A DNA stretch of 64,000 nt from JAADHI01 sp964451325 (GTDB lineage Bacteria; Nitrospirota; Nitrospiria; SBBL01; JAADHI01): contig CAYVHO010000003.1 of assembly GCA_964451325.1 (NCBI GenBank), forward strand, positions 124,001-188,000. The letters run 5' to 3'. Every line of letters starts with the position of its first letter. The stretch's first letter is position 1. A program made the position numbers and the translations under genes. The notes under the pieces are model-generated. The model was not told the origin of the DNA, did no database searches, and saw only the letters and a list, made by a program, of their open reading frames with translations. Shown here piece after piece: positions 42,534 through 51,473 of this stretch.

Positions 42534-43769
42534 TTAAACAATTTTTCGAGACTTGATCAGTGTTTGAAATTGCTCGAAAAGGTAGGGGTCGAGGCCTGTG
42601 CCTTTTTCGGCCTTCATCACAGCCAAGATCTGATCCGGGTGAAGCGCCGCTTGTTCGGGCCGATGACTGCGCATGGCGTCAAACTGATCTGAAATGGCGA
42701 CAAGACGACTGGCAATGTGTTGCGAACGATTCTGAATCATCGCAGGATAGCCCGTCCCATCGTATTTAAGATGATGTTCATAGACGATAAGGGCGGAAAC
42801 GCGTGGAATTTCGGGAAACTCTAATAAGAATGCAGCCCCATGAACCGGGTGGCTTTTGATTTGATCAACCTGGACGGCCGACAATTTCCATTCGCTGCGG
42901 CTCCTTTTTAAATTTGAATGTGTCTCGCCAATATCATGTAATAAGGCGCCCATGCCTACCGCACGAATGACCTCTCGTGAATAACCCAGGGCCTCCCCTT
43001 GCGCCATTGATAAAAGACATAAATTGATGGCGTGAACATAAATATATTCCTCAAATGACCCCAAAACGGCAAGCGGAATCACACATTGAATCTGTTCAAA
43101 CAAACGTGTTTCCAATCGATGCATGACGTTTCCCAGATTAGCAAGCAGGGTCTTTTCTATTGATTCTTCGTCACGATAGATCTCACGCATCAAATCAATT
43201 TCATCTGAAAATTGTGAACTATTTTTTCCCTGTCCGGGGATATTCAAACCCAATTTTTTGAAGAGGGGGATAATTTTTTTTTCGCCATTTCCCCCCACCA
43301 TGAGCGTACCAATGCCAATATGCAGGGCTTGAAAGGGCACGCTTTCTAAGGGGCTGTCTTCGGGGCTCGCAAGATGGTCCACCAAGAGCTGAAACTCACT
43401 CATGGGAAACCCTTTTCTCAGACTCAAAGCTTCGACATTTTTATGGCAGAACAGTTTTGCGATTTCAGAGAGATTGGTCTCGTCCCCAGACAATAAGTCA
43501 TCAATGTAAACCTGTTCTTCAATAAAGACAAAAATGCGTTCATTCCGCTCGGCAAACAAATCTTTCATCAAGGCCCCGAGTTTGTCCATACCACCCAGTA
43601 TTTGAGGATGGGCTTGTGGATAGAAAGATCGATCACGCACCACTTTGAGTATGCCTCTTAACAAGTCTAATGCGGCCTGAATTGATTTTGGGGAAGGCGC
43701 TGCCTGCGTTTCTCTGGCGACTGGGGAAATATCCCTTTGCGCGTCAATGGCTTGGGGATCTTGTGTCAT
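42534..43769 (-). CDS. HD-GYP-type phosphohydrolase
   Basis: 411 residues. C-terminal HD domain: LLHDIGETHSN with the His-Asp pair, HPVHGAAFL, and YEHHLKYDGTGYP, the GYP element of c-di-GMP-type HD-GYP proteins (the usual G-K after HDIG is GE here). Residues ~50-170 form a separate alpha/beta domain (RIFVFIEEQVYIDD...SLRKGFPMSEFQLLVDHLAS) that is also present in the gene directly upstream. Likely hydrolyses a cyclic dinucleotide or relays a signal. ATGA overlap with the upstream gene. Confidence 0.88.
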   Translation of the reverse strand: MTQDPQAIDAQRDISPVARETQAAPSPKSIQAALDLLRGILKVVRDRSFYPQAHPQILGGMDKLGALMKDLFAERNERIFVFIEEQVYIDDLLSGDETNLSEIAKLFCHKNVEALSLRKGFPMSEFQLLVDHLASPEDSPLESVPFQALHIGIGTLMVGGNGEKKIIPLFKKLGLNIPGQGKNSSQFSDEIDLMREIYRDEESIEKTLLANLGNVMHRLETRLFEQIQCVIPLAVLGSFEEYIYVHAINLCLLSMAQGEALGYSREVIRAVGMGALLHDIGETHSNLKRSRSEWKLSAVQVDQIKSHPVHGAAFLLEFPEIPRVSALIVYEHHLKYDGTGYPAMIQNRSQHIASRLVAISDQFDAMRSHRPEQAALHPDQILAVMKAEKGTGLDPYLFEQFQTLIKSRKIV

Positions 43770-45886
43770 GTCTGTCCTTTTTTCTCAATTTCTGAAATGG
43801 TCCTGCGGATTGCGTTTTGAATCTGACGTTGCTGCCCCCAGTGCAGGAGCATAAAAAAGAACCCTTTTTTTGTTTGAAACAAGGTTGGCAACCAGGCTTT
43901 AGAAGCACTTTTCCCCATTTCTTTCAACAACAACAGCTGATGTCCTCGCAACTTTGCCTTGTCCTCTGCTTCCAGAAAAAGATTGCTGACAACAACGGAG
44001 GCTTTTGCATGACGACTGGAGATCAACATGGGGATTGCTATTTTTAAAATATTTTCATCCTGATCATGCAGGGCGATGCCCAATGCATCTACAAACAGGT
44101 CTGTTTCTGGAGCGAGGGTTTCGAGGGCTTGTAGCGCGCTCAAACGAACTTGCTCTGATTTGTGTTTTACACAAGGGATAATCTCAAGCACCTCATCTAC
44201 CGCGTTCACGCCTTTTAGAATCACCAGCATGTTCCGCACAACAAACCACCTTGGATTTTTGAGTTGAGAGACGGTCGAGGGAATCACGTCGGCCCCAAAA
44301 GCAACCAAAAAACGGAGGATCTGTTTTCGCGTGGAGAGATGTTTTTCCACTTCCAGAACATGCAATACAAGACGGAAAAAATCATCCCCGGTCATCGAAC
44401 CCAGTGAGTCCAGAACAAGGTCGGCGCGCGGCCCTAATATTTCTCGAACGCTTAACATTTTCAAGATGATTTCTGGACTTAGCATTTTGAGGACTTGAGT
44501 TCGCCAAAAAGGTTTGCGCTCAGAATGTGCGGTTCCAAAATTTTTAAGCAAGACCTGAATCGTATCCATTAAGACTTCAAGTGTATCGTCACCAATACCC
44601 TGAACCAAGAAACCCTGCTGGATTGTGAGACATCGCTCCGATTGCCTTTCAGGCAAGCCCGGCTGTGCCAAGATTTCAAGCAAGGTCAAGGCAAGCTGAT
44701 GTGTCACTTCCTGATCAGAAAAAGCCTGCTCTTCCGCATAGCTTCTCTTTTTTGAAAAATCTTGTGCTTGCGAGACCCCTTTTATTTTTTCGGGGATCAA
44801 TTCTTGATGTAAGACCTTATGCCCCTGAAGTTTTTCAGCCATCTGAGTCTTGATCTGCTCATTGTCTTTGGCAAGGGATGCGACTTCTTTAAGCAGGCGG
44901 TACGCGGGCGGCGCAATATTGTCACCAGACAGATCCATCTCGTGCAATACTTCCGGTAAAAGACTGGTCGGTAGATGTGATAAAAAATTTTCAAGTGGCA
45001 TCACCTGATCGTCTTGCGTCTGCATTGAAAGCTTGAAGACCTGCGCACGCACATCCCTGCGCAGCTTAGAAAAAACCTCAGCCAAATTCTGCTCACCCGG
45101 TTCTTCGGTGGAGGAAGGCTCCACTTCATCAGGAGGATTTTGGTCTTTTAAAAATTCCAAAATAGTTGATTCGTAAGACTCCTTTTTCAAGCCTGCTTCG
45201 TCATAAAGTGCGTTGATGGCATTCGCAATCGCTTCATTATTGGGGGGGCTGTCTGTATCGGAAGAAATCAGTCGGCGTACCGCTTCTGGAAGCCGCGCAT
45301 CCCCCGTATGATTCAGTAGGTTTTGCCAAACATTTCCACGCCTTGCACCCCCTTTTGCCGCACCCTGATTGGAAATCGCATCCTTAAAGGTTACCAATCG
45401 CAGTGAAATCGTCGGCGCACTTTCATGAAATTGCCTTACAAGCACATCGTCCTGTGTAAACGTTTTTTCACGGTTTTCGAGAATGAAGGCCAAAAATTTT
45501 AAGACGGCATCTTCTGTCAGTCCTTTTTTGAAAGTCACTTGGATGATATTCAGCCGATGCAGAGTTCGGGATAATTCCTGGAGGGAACTATTTCCCGGTG
45601 CGATGGACGCTTTCTGATGAAACAGCTCATCTTTACCGACCACCAAAACCAGCGGATCGGTTATTTCGAGAATGGCCAGCAGTTTTTCCTTGAGACTCCG
45701 GGCAACTTTCGGAACGATAGAATGAGACAAGCCATACAATGAGATTTTGCGAATCCCAACCTGAAAGTCCATCAAGGTATTTGTGAGTTGTGTACTTTCG
45801 GTGACCTGTATACTGGCTGAATACGGAACCATTGCTCCCCTGCTCTTCTTGAAAACCCCGCCTTCTGTGCGCGCGTAACAATGCAC
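43766..45886 (-). CDS. HEAT-repeat-like protein paired with the HD-GYP protein
   Basis: 706 residues, GTG start at 45886 with GGGGAAG eight bases upstream; an ATG at 45832 is an alternative. Residues ~55-150 (LVLVVGKDELFHQKASIAPG ... VTFKKGLTEDAVLKFLAFIL) resemble the N-terminal domain of the downstream HD-GYP protein. The C-terminal half is alpha-helical with HEAT-like repeats (HVLEVEKHLSTRKQIL, SEQVRLSALQALETLAPE, DQDENILKIAIPMLISS). No catalytic motif recognised. The two genes overlap by 4 nt and probably act together, perhaps as scaffold and phosphodiesterase. Confidence 0.75.
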   Translation of the reverse strand: MHCYARTEGGVFKKSRGAMVPYSASIQVTESTQLTNTLMDFQVGIRKISLYGLSHSIVPKVARSLKEKLLAILEITDPLVLVVGKDELFHQKASIAPGNSSLQELSRTLHRLNIIQVTFKKGLTEDAVLKFLAFILENREKTFTQDDVLVRQFHESAPTISLRLVTFKDAISNQGAAKGGARRGNVWQNLLNHTGDARLPEAVRRLISSDTDSPPNNEAIANAINALYDEAGLKKESYESTILEFLKDQNPPDEVEPSSTEEPGEQNLAEVFSKLRRDVRAQVFKLSMQTQDDQVMPLENFLSHLPTSLLPEVLHEMDLSGDNIAPPAYRLLKEVASLAKDNEQIKTQMAEKLQGHKVLHQELIPEKIKGVSQAQDFSKKRSYAEEQAFSDQEVTHQLALTLLEILAQPGLPERQSERCLTIQQGFLVQGIGDDTLEVLMDTIQVLLKNFGTAHSERKPFWRTQVLKMLSPEIILKMLSVREILGPRADLVLDSLGSMTGDDFFRLVLHVLEVEKHLSTRKQILRFLVAFGADVIPSTVSQLKNPRWFVVRNMLVILKGVNAVDEVLEIIPCVKHKSEQVRLSALQALETLAPETDLFVDALGIALHDQDENILKIAIPMLISSRHAKASVVVSNLFLEAEDKAKLRGHQLLLLKEMGKSASKAWLPTLFQTKKGFFFMLLHWGQQRQIQNAIRRTISEIEKKGQT

Positions 45887-46079
45887 AAGAAGGTCTTCCC
45901 CTGATTAAAAGGGTATCCCATTTTATGGGTGTGTCAATTTAAAGGTTTGGAAGCCTCATGCTGTATCAAGTCCTTATTCTCTAGAATTGAGCAAGCGGTG
46001 TCGCTTGCATCCCCCACGGCTTTGTGCGAAAATTCCTGCCTGTTTTCTTAAGTTTTGACTTACTTACAGAAGGAAATTC

Positions 46080-48944
46080 ATGCCAGACCAAGAATTAGAA
46101 AAAGTCTACGATCCCAAAAAGGTCGAAGAAAAATGGATGAAGCGCTGGGAAAAAGACGCCATTTCTCACGCGGATTCCCAATCAGAACGACCGTCTTATT
46201 CAATTGTGATTCCACCGCCGAATGTCACAGGATCTCTGCATTTGGGTCACGCTTTAAATAGCACCTTGCAGGATATTTTATCGCGCTGGCATCGTATGTG
46301 TGGGGACAATGTCTTGTGGTTGCCAGGTATGGATCACGCGGGCATTGCCACACAAAATGTGGTCGAACGCCGTTTGGCCGCCGAAGGCGGAGCCGATCGA
46401 CACGCACTGGGCCGCGAAGCCTTTACCGAACGGGTTTGGGATTGGAAAGAAGAGTCCGGTGGTACGATTTTAAACCAGCTCAAACGCCTTGGGGCCTCCT
46501 GCGATTGGGATCGAGAGCGCTTTACAATGGACGAAGGCCTTTCCCGATCCGTCACAACGGTCTTCGAGCAACTCTATAAAGAAGGACTGATTTACCGCGA
46601 TCAACGTCTCATCAATCTCTGCCCCCACTGTCGTACTGCTTTATCTGACATCGAAGTGGAACACGAAGACATCGAAGGCAAGATGTATTACATCCAATAC
46701 CCCCTGGCCGACGATCCCACGCAATTTTTAACCGTCGCAACCACACGTCCTGAAACAATGTTGGGCGATACTGCGGTCGCGGTACATCCCGAAGATGCAC
46801 GTTTTAATCACTTAATTGGAAAGAAAATCAAGCTGCCTTTAACCAACCGAGAGATTCCGATTATTGGCGACCCCATTTTAGTGGATCGGGAAAAAGGCAC
46901 GGGTGCAGTGAAAATCACACCAGCCCATGATTTTAATGATGAAAAAGCAGGCAAACGCCACCGACTTGAAAAAATTTCGCTCATTGATTGGAGCGGTCAG
47001 ATGGATTCACACTGTCTTCATGACGCAAAGGTAAATGAGTCGCTCTGCAACGCCCTCGATTCTAAATCGATGACGGAAGCCAGAAAAATTGTCGTGAATG
47101 CCCTGAGTGAAGCCCAGATACTCACAAAAACAGAAAAACACATGATGTCCCTCGGCAAATGTTATCGCTGTAAATCTGTCGTGGAACCCTTTGACTCCCC
47201 CCAATGGTTTGTAAAGATCAACAAGTCGGGAAATTCCTTGGCACAAGCCGCAATCGACGCCGTACGCGAGAAAAAAATTCGCTTGATTCCTGAAAGCTGG
47301 GAGGCCAACTATTTTGGCTGGATGGAAAACATTGAAGATTGGTGTATTTCCCGACAAATTTGGTGGGGACATCAAATTCCCGTGTGGTACTGCAAGGAAG
47401 ACGGGTGTGATGAAGATGTGCTCATTTCTTGGATAGGTGTGGGCGCTGCCGGGGAAGGTGCTGCGCTTCCCGAGGCGACAGAAGAAGTTGTTTATATCGG
47501 AGTCAATGCGAGGCCCATTGTCCAAGGAGACGATCCTAAGCGGTGCCCAGAATGTGATTCCACCAATCTGCATCAAGACCCCGACGTGCTCGATACCTGG
47601 TTTTCATCCGCGCTTTGGCCCTTTTCGACCTTTGGTTGGCCAGCAGACCAGCAAGCCGATGAGACAAACCGCTCAGAAGCCGAAGCCCTCTTAAAACATT
47701 TTTATCCCACGAGCACATTGGTCAGCGGCTTTGATATTCTCTTCTTTTGGGTCGCCCGCATGATCATGATGGGCCTGCACTTTATGAAAGATGTGCCTTT
47801 CAAAGACGTCTACATCCACGCCCTCGTGCGCGATGCCGATGGACAAAAGATGAGCAAATCCAAAGGCAATGTCATCAACCCACTCGATTTAATGGACAAA
47901 TACGGCACGGACGCGCTGCGTTTCACCCTGGCAGCCATGGCTTCCCCCGGACGCGACATTAAACTCTCTGAAGCGCGTATCGAAGGTTATCGTAATTTTT
48001 GCAACAAACTCTGGAACGTCGCGCGTTTTATTCTCATGAATCGGCCGGAGAACGCAGACAAAACAAGTTCTGCTTTGAAAACCGCACCCACAACATCGGC
48101 CAATCGCTGGATTCAAAGTCGTTTCAATCAAAATGTCGCTTCTGTGCAGGGTGCTTTGGAAAATTACCGTTTTGATGAAGCGGCGCAAGCCATCTACCAA
48201 TTTACCTGGCACACCTTCTGTGACTGGTATTTGGAGTTGGCTAAAGTAGACCTGCAAAATGAGGTCACCCGAGATGAAACCTATGCCACGGTCGTAGACG
48301 TTTTTGAGGCGTGTCTGAGACTGCTGCATCCCTTCATGCCTTTTCTCACGGAAGAGTTACGCACCTATTTTAAGGAAGATACGGCCTGTCTCGCGGTTTC
48401 TCAATACCCTGCATTTGATCCCAAAAAAAATGATGTGCATGCAGAGGAGGCGATTCAAAAAGTGGTCATCGACACCATCATGGCGGTGCGAAATATCCGA
48501 GGCGAAATGAATATCCCGCCTTCGGAGTCCCTTCCCATTCTGATTAAAGCAAAAGATAAGGCCGCTGTGACCGCTTTTGAAAAAGAGATGTCCTACATCA
48601 AACGTCTCGCCCGACTCAGTGAGGTCAGACTCGATATAAACCTTGAAAAACCCCAGATGTCGGCCACCGCAACCACAGACTACGGCACAATCTATCTGCC
48701 GCTTGATGAAAAACGTATTCGCAGTGAAATCGACCGGATCAAGAAACGCCTGGACAAGGCGGAAAAAGCCCTGGGCATCCTTGAAAAGAAACTCGGCAAT
48801 CAAAAATTTGTCGCCAATGCACCCGCAGCCGTTGTCGAAAAAACAAAAGCCGAGCAGCAAGCGGGTTTTGAAAATAAAGAACGACTCTCCGCCGAGTTAC
48901 GACATCTCGAAAACTTTTTCTCAAACCCAACAGAGACCTCATGA
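46080..48944 (+). CDS. valS: Valyl-tRNA synthetase
   Basis: 954 residues, the usual bacterial length. Class I signatures: the HIGH-type PPPNVTGSLHLGHAL (~44-58) and KMSKSKGNV (~589-597). The editing domain has ATTRPETMLGDTAVAVHP, and DWCISRQIWWGHQIPVWYC follows. A C-terminal coiled coil (~885-945) is typical of ValS. AGAAGGAA Shine-Dalgarno. A 7-bp hairpin (GCAAGCG-GTGT-CGCTTGC, 45991-46008) lies in the leader but no T-box is recognisable. ATGA overlap with nadC begins a four-gene cofactor/translation run. Confidence 0.97.
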   Translation: MPDQELEKVYDPKKVEEKWMKRWEKDAISHADSQSERPSYSIVIPPPNVTGSLHLGHALNSTLQDILSRWHRMCGDNVLWLPGMDHAGIATQNVVERRLAAEGGADRHALGREAFTERVWDWKEESGGTILNQLKRLGASCDWDRERFTMDEGLSRSVTTVFEQLYKEGLIYRDQRLINLCPHCRTALSDIEVEHEDIEGKMYYIQYPLADDPTQFLTVATTRPETMLGDTAVAVHPEDARFNHLIGKKIKLPLTNREIPIIGDPILVDREKGTGAVKITPAHDFNDEKAGKRHRLEKISLIDWSGQMDSHCLHDAKVNESLCNALDSKSMTEARKIVVNALSEAQILTKTEKHMMSLGKCYRCKSVVEPFDSPQWFVKINKSGNSLAQAAIDAVREKKIRLIPESWEANYFGWMENIEDWCISRQIWWGHQIPVWYCKEDGCDEDVLISWIGVGAAGEGAALPEATEEVVYIGVNARPIVQGDDPKRCPECDSTNLHQDPDVLDTWFSSALWPFSTFGWPADQQADETNRSEAEALLKHFYPTSTLVSGFDILFFWVARMIMMGLHFMKDVPFKDVYIHALVRDADGQKMSKSKGNVINPLDLMDKYGTDALRFTLAAMASPGRDIKLSEARIEGYRNFCNKLWNVARFILMNRPENADKTSSALKTAPTTSANRWIQSRFNQNVASVQGALENYRFDEAAQAIYQFTWHTFCDWYLELAKVDLQNEVTRDETYATVVDVFEACLRLLHPFMPFLTEELRTYFKEDTACLAVSQYPAFDPKKNDVHAEEAIQKVVIDTIMAVRNIRGEMNIPPSESLPILIKAKDKAAVTAFEKEMSYIKRLARLSEVRLDINLEKPQMSATATTDYGTIYLPLDEKRIRSEIDRIKKRLDKAEKALGILEKKLGNQKFVANAPAAVVEKTKAEQQAGFENKERLSAELRHLENFFSNPTETS

Positions 48945-49795
48945 TTGAACCTTTTTTAGCCCGTGACTTGGTTCGCCAAGCCCTCTCCGAAGACCTGCTC
49001 TACGGCGACCCCACGACAGAAGCCCTATTTCCGAAACCTTTTGATGCCATTGGCGATGTGGTTGCCAAAGAAGACCTCGTCATCGCCGGACTCGACCTTT
49101 TTGAAATTGTCTTCCAAACCCTTGATCCGACCGTGCGTTTTGAGCCTGTTTTTTCACCGGGACAGCTTGTGCCCAAAGGCGGCCTCATTGCAAGGCTTAC
49201 GGGGGATGGACGAAGCATCTTAAAAGCAGAACGCACGGCACTCAACTTTATGCAGAAGCTGTCCGGCATTGCGACCCTGACCCGTCAATTTGTTGAAGCC
49301 GTGAAAGGCACGCCTGCCCAAGTGGTGGATACCCGAAAAACAACCCCCGGTTATCGTGCGCTTGAAAAAAAGGCGGTGCGTTTGGGCGGCGGCGGCAACC
49401 ACCGGTTTCATCTGGGTGATTTGATTTTGATTAAAGACAACCACATTGCTTTGGTGGGCGGCATCAAAGAAGCCGTCACACGCGCACGCGCTTATTCGGG
49501 ACATACCTTGAAAATTGAGGTGGAGGTCAATACATTTGAAGAACTTGAAGCGGCCATCGCGACCTTACCCGAAATCATCATGCTCGACAACATGAACATC
49601 GATCAAATCAAAAAAGCGGTTGCACGTATTCGCAGCGAAAACCAGGGAATTTTGATCGAGGTCTCTGGCGGGGTCACACTGGACACTGTAAAAACCATCG
49701 CAAATTCCGGGGTCGATTTGATTTCCGTGGGTGCGCTGACCCACTCAGCACCTGCGGTCGATATTAGTCTTGAGACCGAAAGGCAAACATCTTAA
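48941..49795 (+). CDS. nadC: Nicotinate-nucleotide pyrophosphorylase (quinolinate phosphoribosyltransferase)
   Basis: 284 residues. Converts quinolinate and PRPP to nicotinate mononucleotide, in de novo NAD synthesis. Conserved blocks: LLYGDPTTEALF, AERTALNFMQKLSGIAT, VVDTRKTTPGYRALEKKAV with the Arg/Lys/Thr substrate pocket, GGGGNHRFHLGDLILIKDNH, and IMLDNM. ATG overlaps the valS stop and its own stop overlaps the birA ATG, so translation is coupled along the operon. nadA/nadB are not in this window. Confidence 0.96.
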   Translation: MIEPFLARDLVRQALSEDLLYGDPTTEALFPKPFDAIGDVVAKEDLVIAGLDLFEIVFQTLDPTVRFEPVFSPGQLVPKGGLIARLTGDGRSILKAERTALNFMQKLSGIATLTRQFVEAVKGTPAQVVDTRKTTPGYRALEKKAVRLGGGGNHRFHLGDLILIKDNHIALVGGIKEAVTRARAYSGHTLKIEVEVNTFEELEAAIATLPEIIMLDNMNIDQIKKAVARIRSENQGILIEVSGGVTLDTVKTIANSGVDLISVGALTHSAPAVDISLETERQTS

Positions 49796-50622
49796 TGGAC
49801 ATCAATCCGGATAAAATCACGGCTTATTTTCGCGCACACTCAAACATTCGAGATATTGTGCATGAGGTCCTTTTATTTGATGAAGTCTCATCTACGAATG
49901 ACATCGCCCTTGAAATGGCCGGAAACGGCATGCCGGAGGGTTTAGCCATTTTGGCCGAATCCCAAACCGCTGGCAAAGGACGCCAGGGACGCGACTGGTT
50001 TTCTCCATCCGGAAAAAACATCTATATGTCCCTGCTCTTAAGACCTTCCGTGCAAATGCGAGAATATCCGCTTTTTTCTCCCATCGCCGCACTCGGTGTT
50101 ATCAAGGGGATCAAAACATTCACCGGACTTGATGTCGGGATTAAATGGCCCAACGATCTGATGCTTGCGAATAAAAAAGTAGGGGGTCTTCTCTTGGTTT
50201 CGGGTGGAGCGGGAGGATATGCGCAGCCCCTGGTTATCGGGCTGGGGCTGAATGTAAATTTAAATCAGGACGAATTTCCGAAAGATCTGCAAGGGATTGC
50301 AACGGCCTTGAAAATCCCTTTAAAGGCTTCGATTGATCGCAGCACCCTGATCATGAAACTCATTGATGCCATCAGCGCGGAGATCCATAGGCTGGAAAAC
50401 GGAGAAATTCAAGACATCATGCACGAAGTGCGCACACACTGCATCACACTCGGAAAACGCGTCCGTGTTTCGACTGCCCGTCAGGTGTTTGAAGGACAGG
50501 CAGAAGGTCTTTCAGATGACGGTGCGCTGCAAATACGCCTGGGAGACCACAGCATGCGATCCATCCTCATGGGCGACATCACCCACCTCCGCGAAACGAC
50601 CGGAATACACACTTCGGAATAA
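49795..50622 (+). CDS. birA: Biotin-[acetyl-CoA-carboxylase] ligase, lacking the HTH domain
   Basis: 275 residues. Catalytic domain: VSSTNDIALEMA, the nucleotide-binding loop AGKGRQGRDWFSPSGKNIYMSLLLRP, IKWPNDLMLANKKVGGLL, and GLGLNVN, with the C-terminal SH3-like cap. It has no N-terminal winged helix, so it should biotinylate acceptor proteins such as AccB but not repress transcription. Start ATG shares its A with the stop codon of nadC. The next gene is coaX, a frequent neighbour of birA. Confidence 0.95.
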   Translation: MDINPDKITAYFRAHSNIRDIVHEVLLFDEVSSTNDIALEMAGNGMPEGLAILAESQTAGKGRQGRDWFSPSGKNIYMSLLLRPSVQMREYPLFSPIAALGVIKGIKTFTGLDVGIKWPNDLMLANKKVGGLLLVSGGAGGYAQPLVIGLGLNVNLNQDEFPKDLQGIATALKIPLKASIDRSTLIMKLIDAISAEIHRLENGEIQDIMHEVRTHCITLGKRVRVSTARQVFEGQAEGLSDDGALQIRLGDHSMRSILMGDITHLRETTGIHTSE

Positions 50623-50634
50623 TCGGGAAAAAAC

Positions 50635-51408
50635 ATGTTACTCGTCATCGACATTGGAAATACCGAAATTGTGGCCGGGCTCTTCGAAAAAGAAGATTTA
50701 CTGGGACAATGGCGTATCTCCACTCACTTGCATAAAACGGCTGATGAGTACGGTCTGCAACTCCTGCAACTTCTAAAAATTCAAACGGATGCGGCGACAC
50801 AAATCGACGGGGTTATATTCTCCAGTGTCGTGCCCCCGCTTACGGCAATATTTAAGGAGATGATCGGATCTTATTTTTCACAGACCCCCCTGATTGTTTC
50901 CGAAAAAACAAAAACAGGTTTACAGATCCGCTGTGACAACCCCAAAGAAGTCGGGGCAGATCGCTTGGTGAATGCCGCAGCAGCCTATCATCTTTACGGG
51001 GGCCCACTCATTATTGTCGATTTAGGCACGGCAACCACCTTTTGTGCCATCACCCAACAAGGGGAGTACTTGGGTGGCGCGATTGCCCCCGGAATGGCAC
51101 TTTCGGCGGAAGCCCTGGTCAACCGTGCGGCAAAACTCCCCCGTGTTGAATTAAAAAAGCCTGAAACCGCCATCGGAAAAGACACGGTATCCAGTATGCA
51201 ATCGGGTGTCTTTTTTGGCTATATCGGTCTCATCAATGAAATGATTCAGCGTATCGATGCGGAAACAGATACAAGCTCCCAGGTCATTGCCACAGGCGGA
51301 CTCGCCCCTTTAATCGCACCGGAATGTCACCGGATTTCAAAAATCCACCCCACCTTGACTTTGCAAGGGCTCATGATTATCTACGGGATGAACCTTAAGA
51401 CGGCATAA
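50635..51408 (+). CDS. coaX: Type III pantothenate kinase
   Basis: 257 residues. First step of coenzyme A synthesis. Actin-like fold signatures: LVIDIGNTEIVAGLF at the N-terminus, EVGADRLVNAAAAYHLYGGPLIIVDLGTATTFC (phosphate and catalytic Asp region), GGAIAPGMALSAEAL and VIATGGLAPLI. Twelve bp after birA. Its stop is directly followed by the hrcA promoter. Confidence 0.95.
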   Translation: MLLVIDIGNTEIVAGLFEKEDLLGQWRISTHLHKTADEYGLQLLQLLKIQTDAATQIDGVIFSSVVPPLTAIFKEMIGSYFSQTPLIVSEKTKTGLQIRCDNPKEVGADRLVNAAAAYHLYGGPLIIVDLGTATTFCAITQQGEYLGGAIAPGMALSAEALVNRAAKLPRVELKKPETAIGKDTVSSMQSGVFFGYIGLINEMIQRIDAETDTSSQVIATGGLAPLIAPECHRISKIHPTLTLQGLMIIYGMNLKTA

Positions 51409-51410
51409 CC

Positions 51411-51440
51411 TTGACACTCCAGTCGGCGATTTGCTAGGGT
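51411..51440 (+). promoter_or_regulatory. Promoter of the hrcA-grpE-dnaK-dnaJ cluster
   Basis: TTGACA at 51411-51416 and an extended -10 TGCTAGGGT (TAGGGT 51435-51440), spacer 18 bp. It begins 3 bp after the coaX stop and ends just before the CIRCE operator, so HrcA bound there would block transcription initiation. Confidence 0.6.
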
Positions 51441-51441
51441 T

Positions 51442-51468
51442 CTGGCACTCTATCGCCAGGAGTGCTAA
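51442..51468 (+). promoter_or_regulatory. CIRCE operator (HrcA-binding site)
   Basis: Left arm CTGGCACTC (7 of 9 to TTAGCACTC), 9-bp spacer TATCGCCAG, right arm GAGTGCTAA (9 of 9). This is the classic inverted repeat bound by HrcA. It includes the GTG at 51462, showing that this GTG is operator sequence rather than the likely start of hrcA. Confidence 0.85.
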
Positions 51469-51473
51469 AACGG

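Noticed and set aside
45887..46079. T-box leader upstream of valS
   Set aside because: A single 7-bp hairpin is visible, but there is no T-box sequence, no specifier loop and no terminator/antiterminator pair.
51462..51473. GTG 51462 as start of hrcA
   Set aside because: It lies inside the right arm of the CIRCE operator and has no ribosome-binding site before it.
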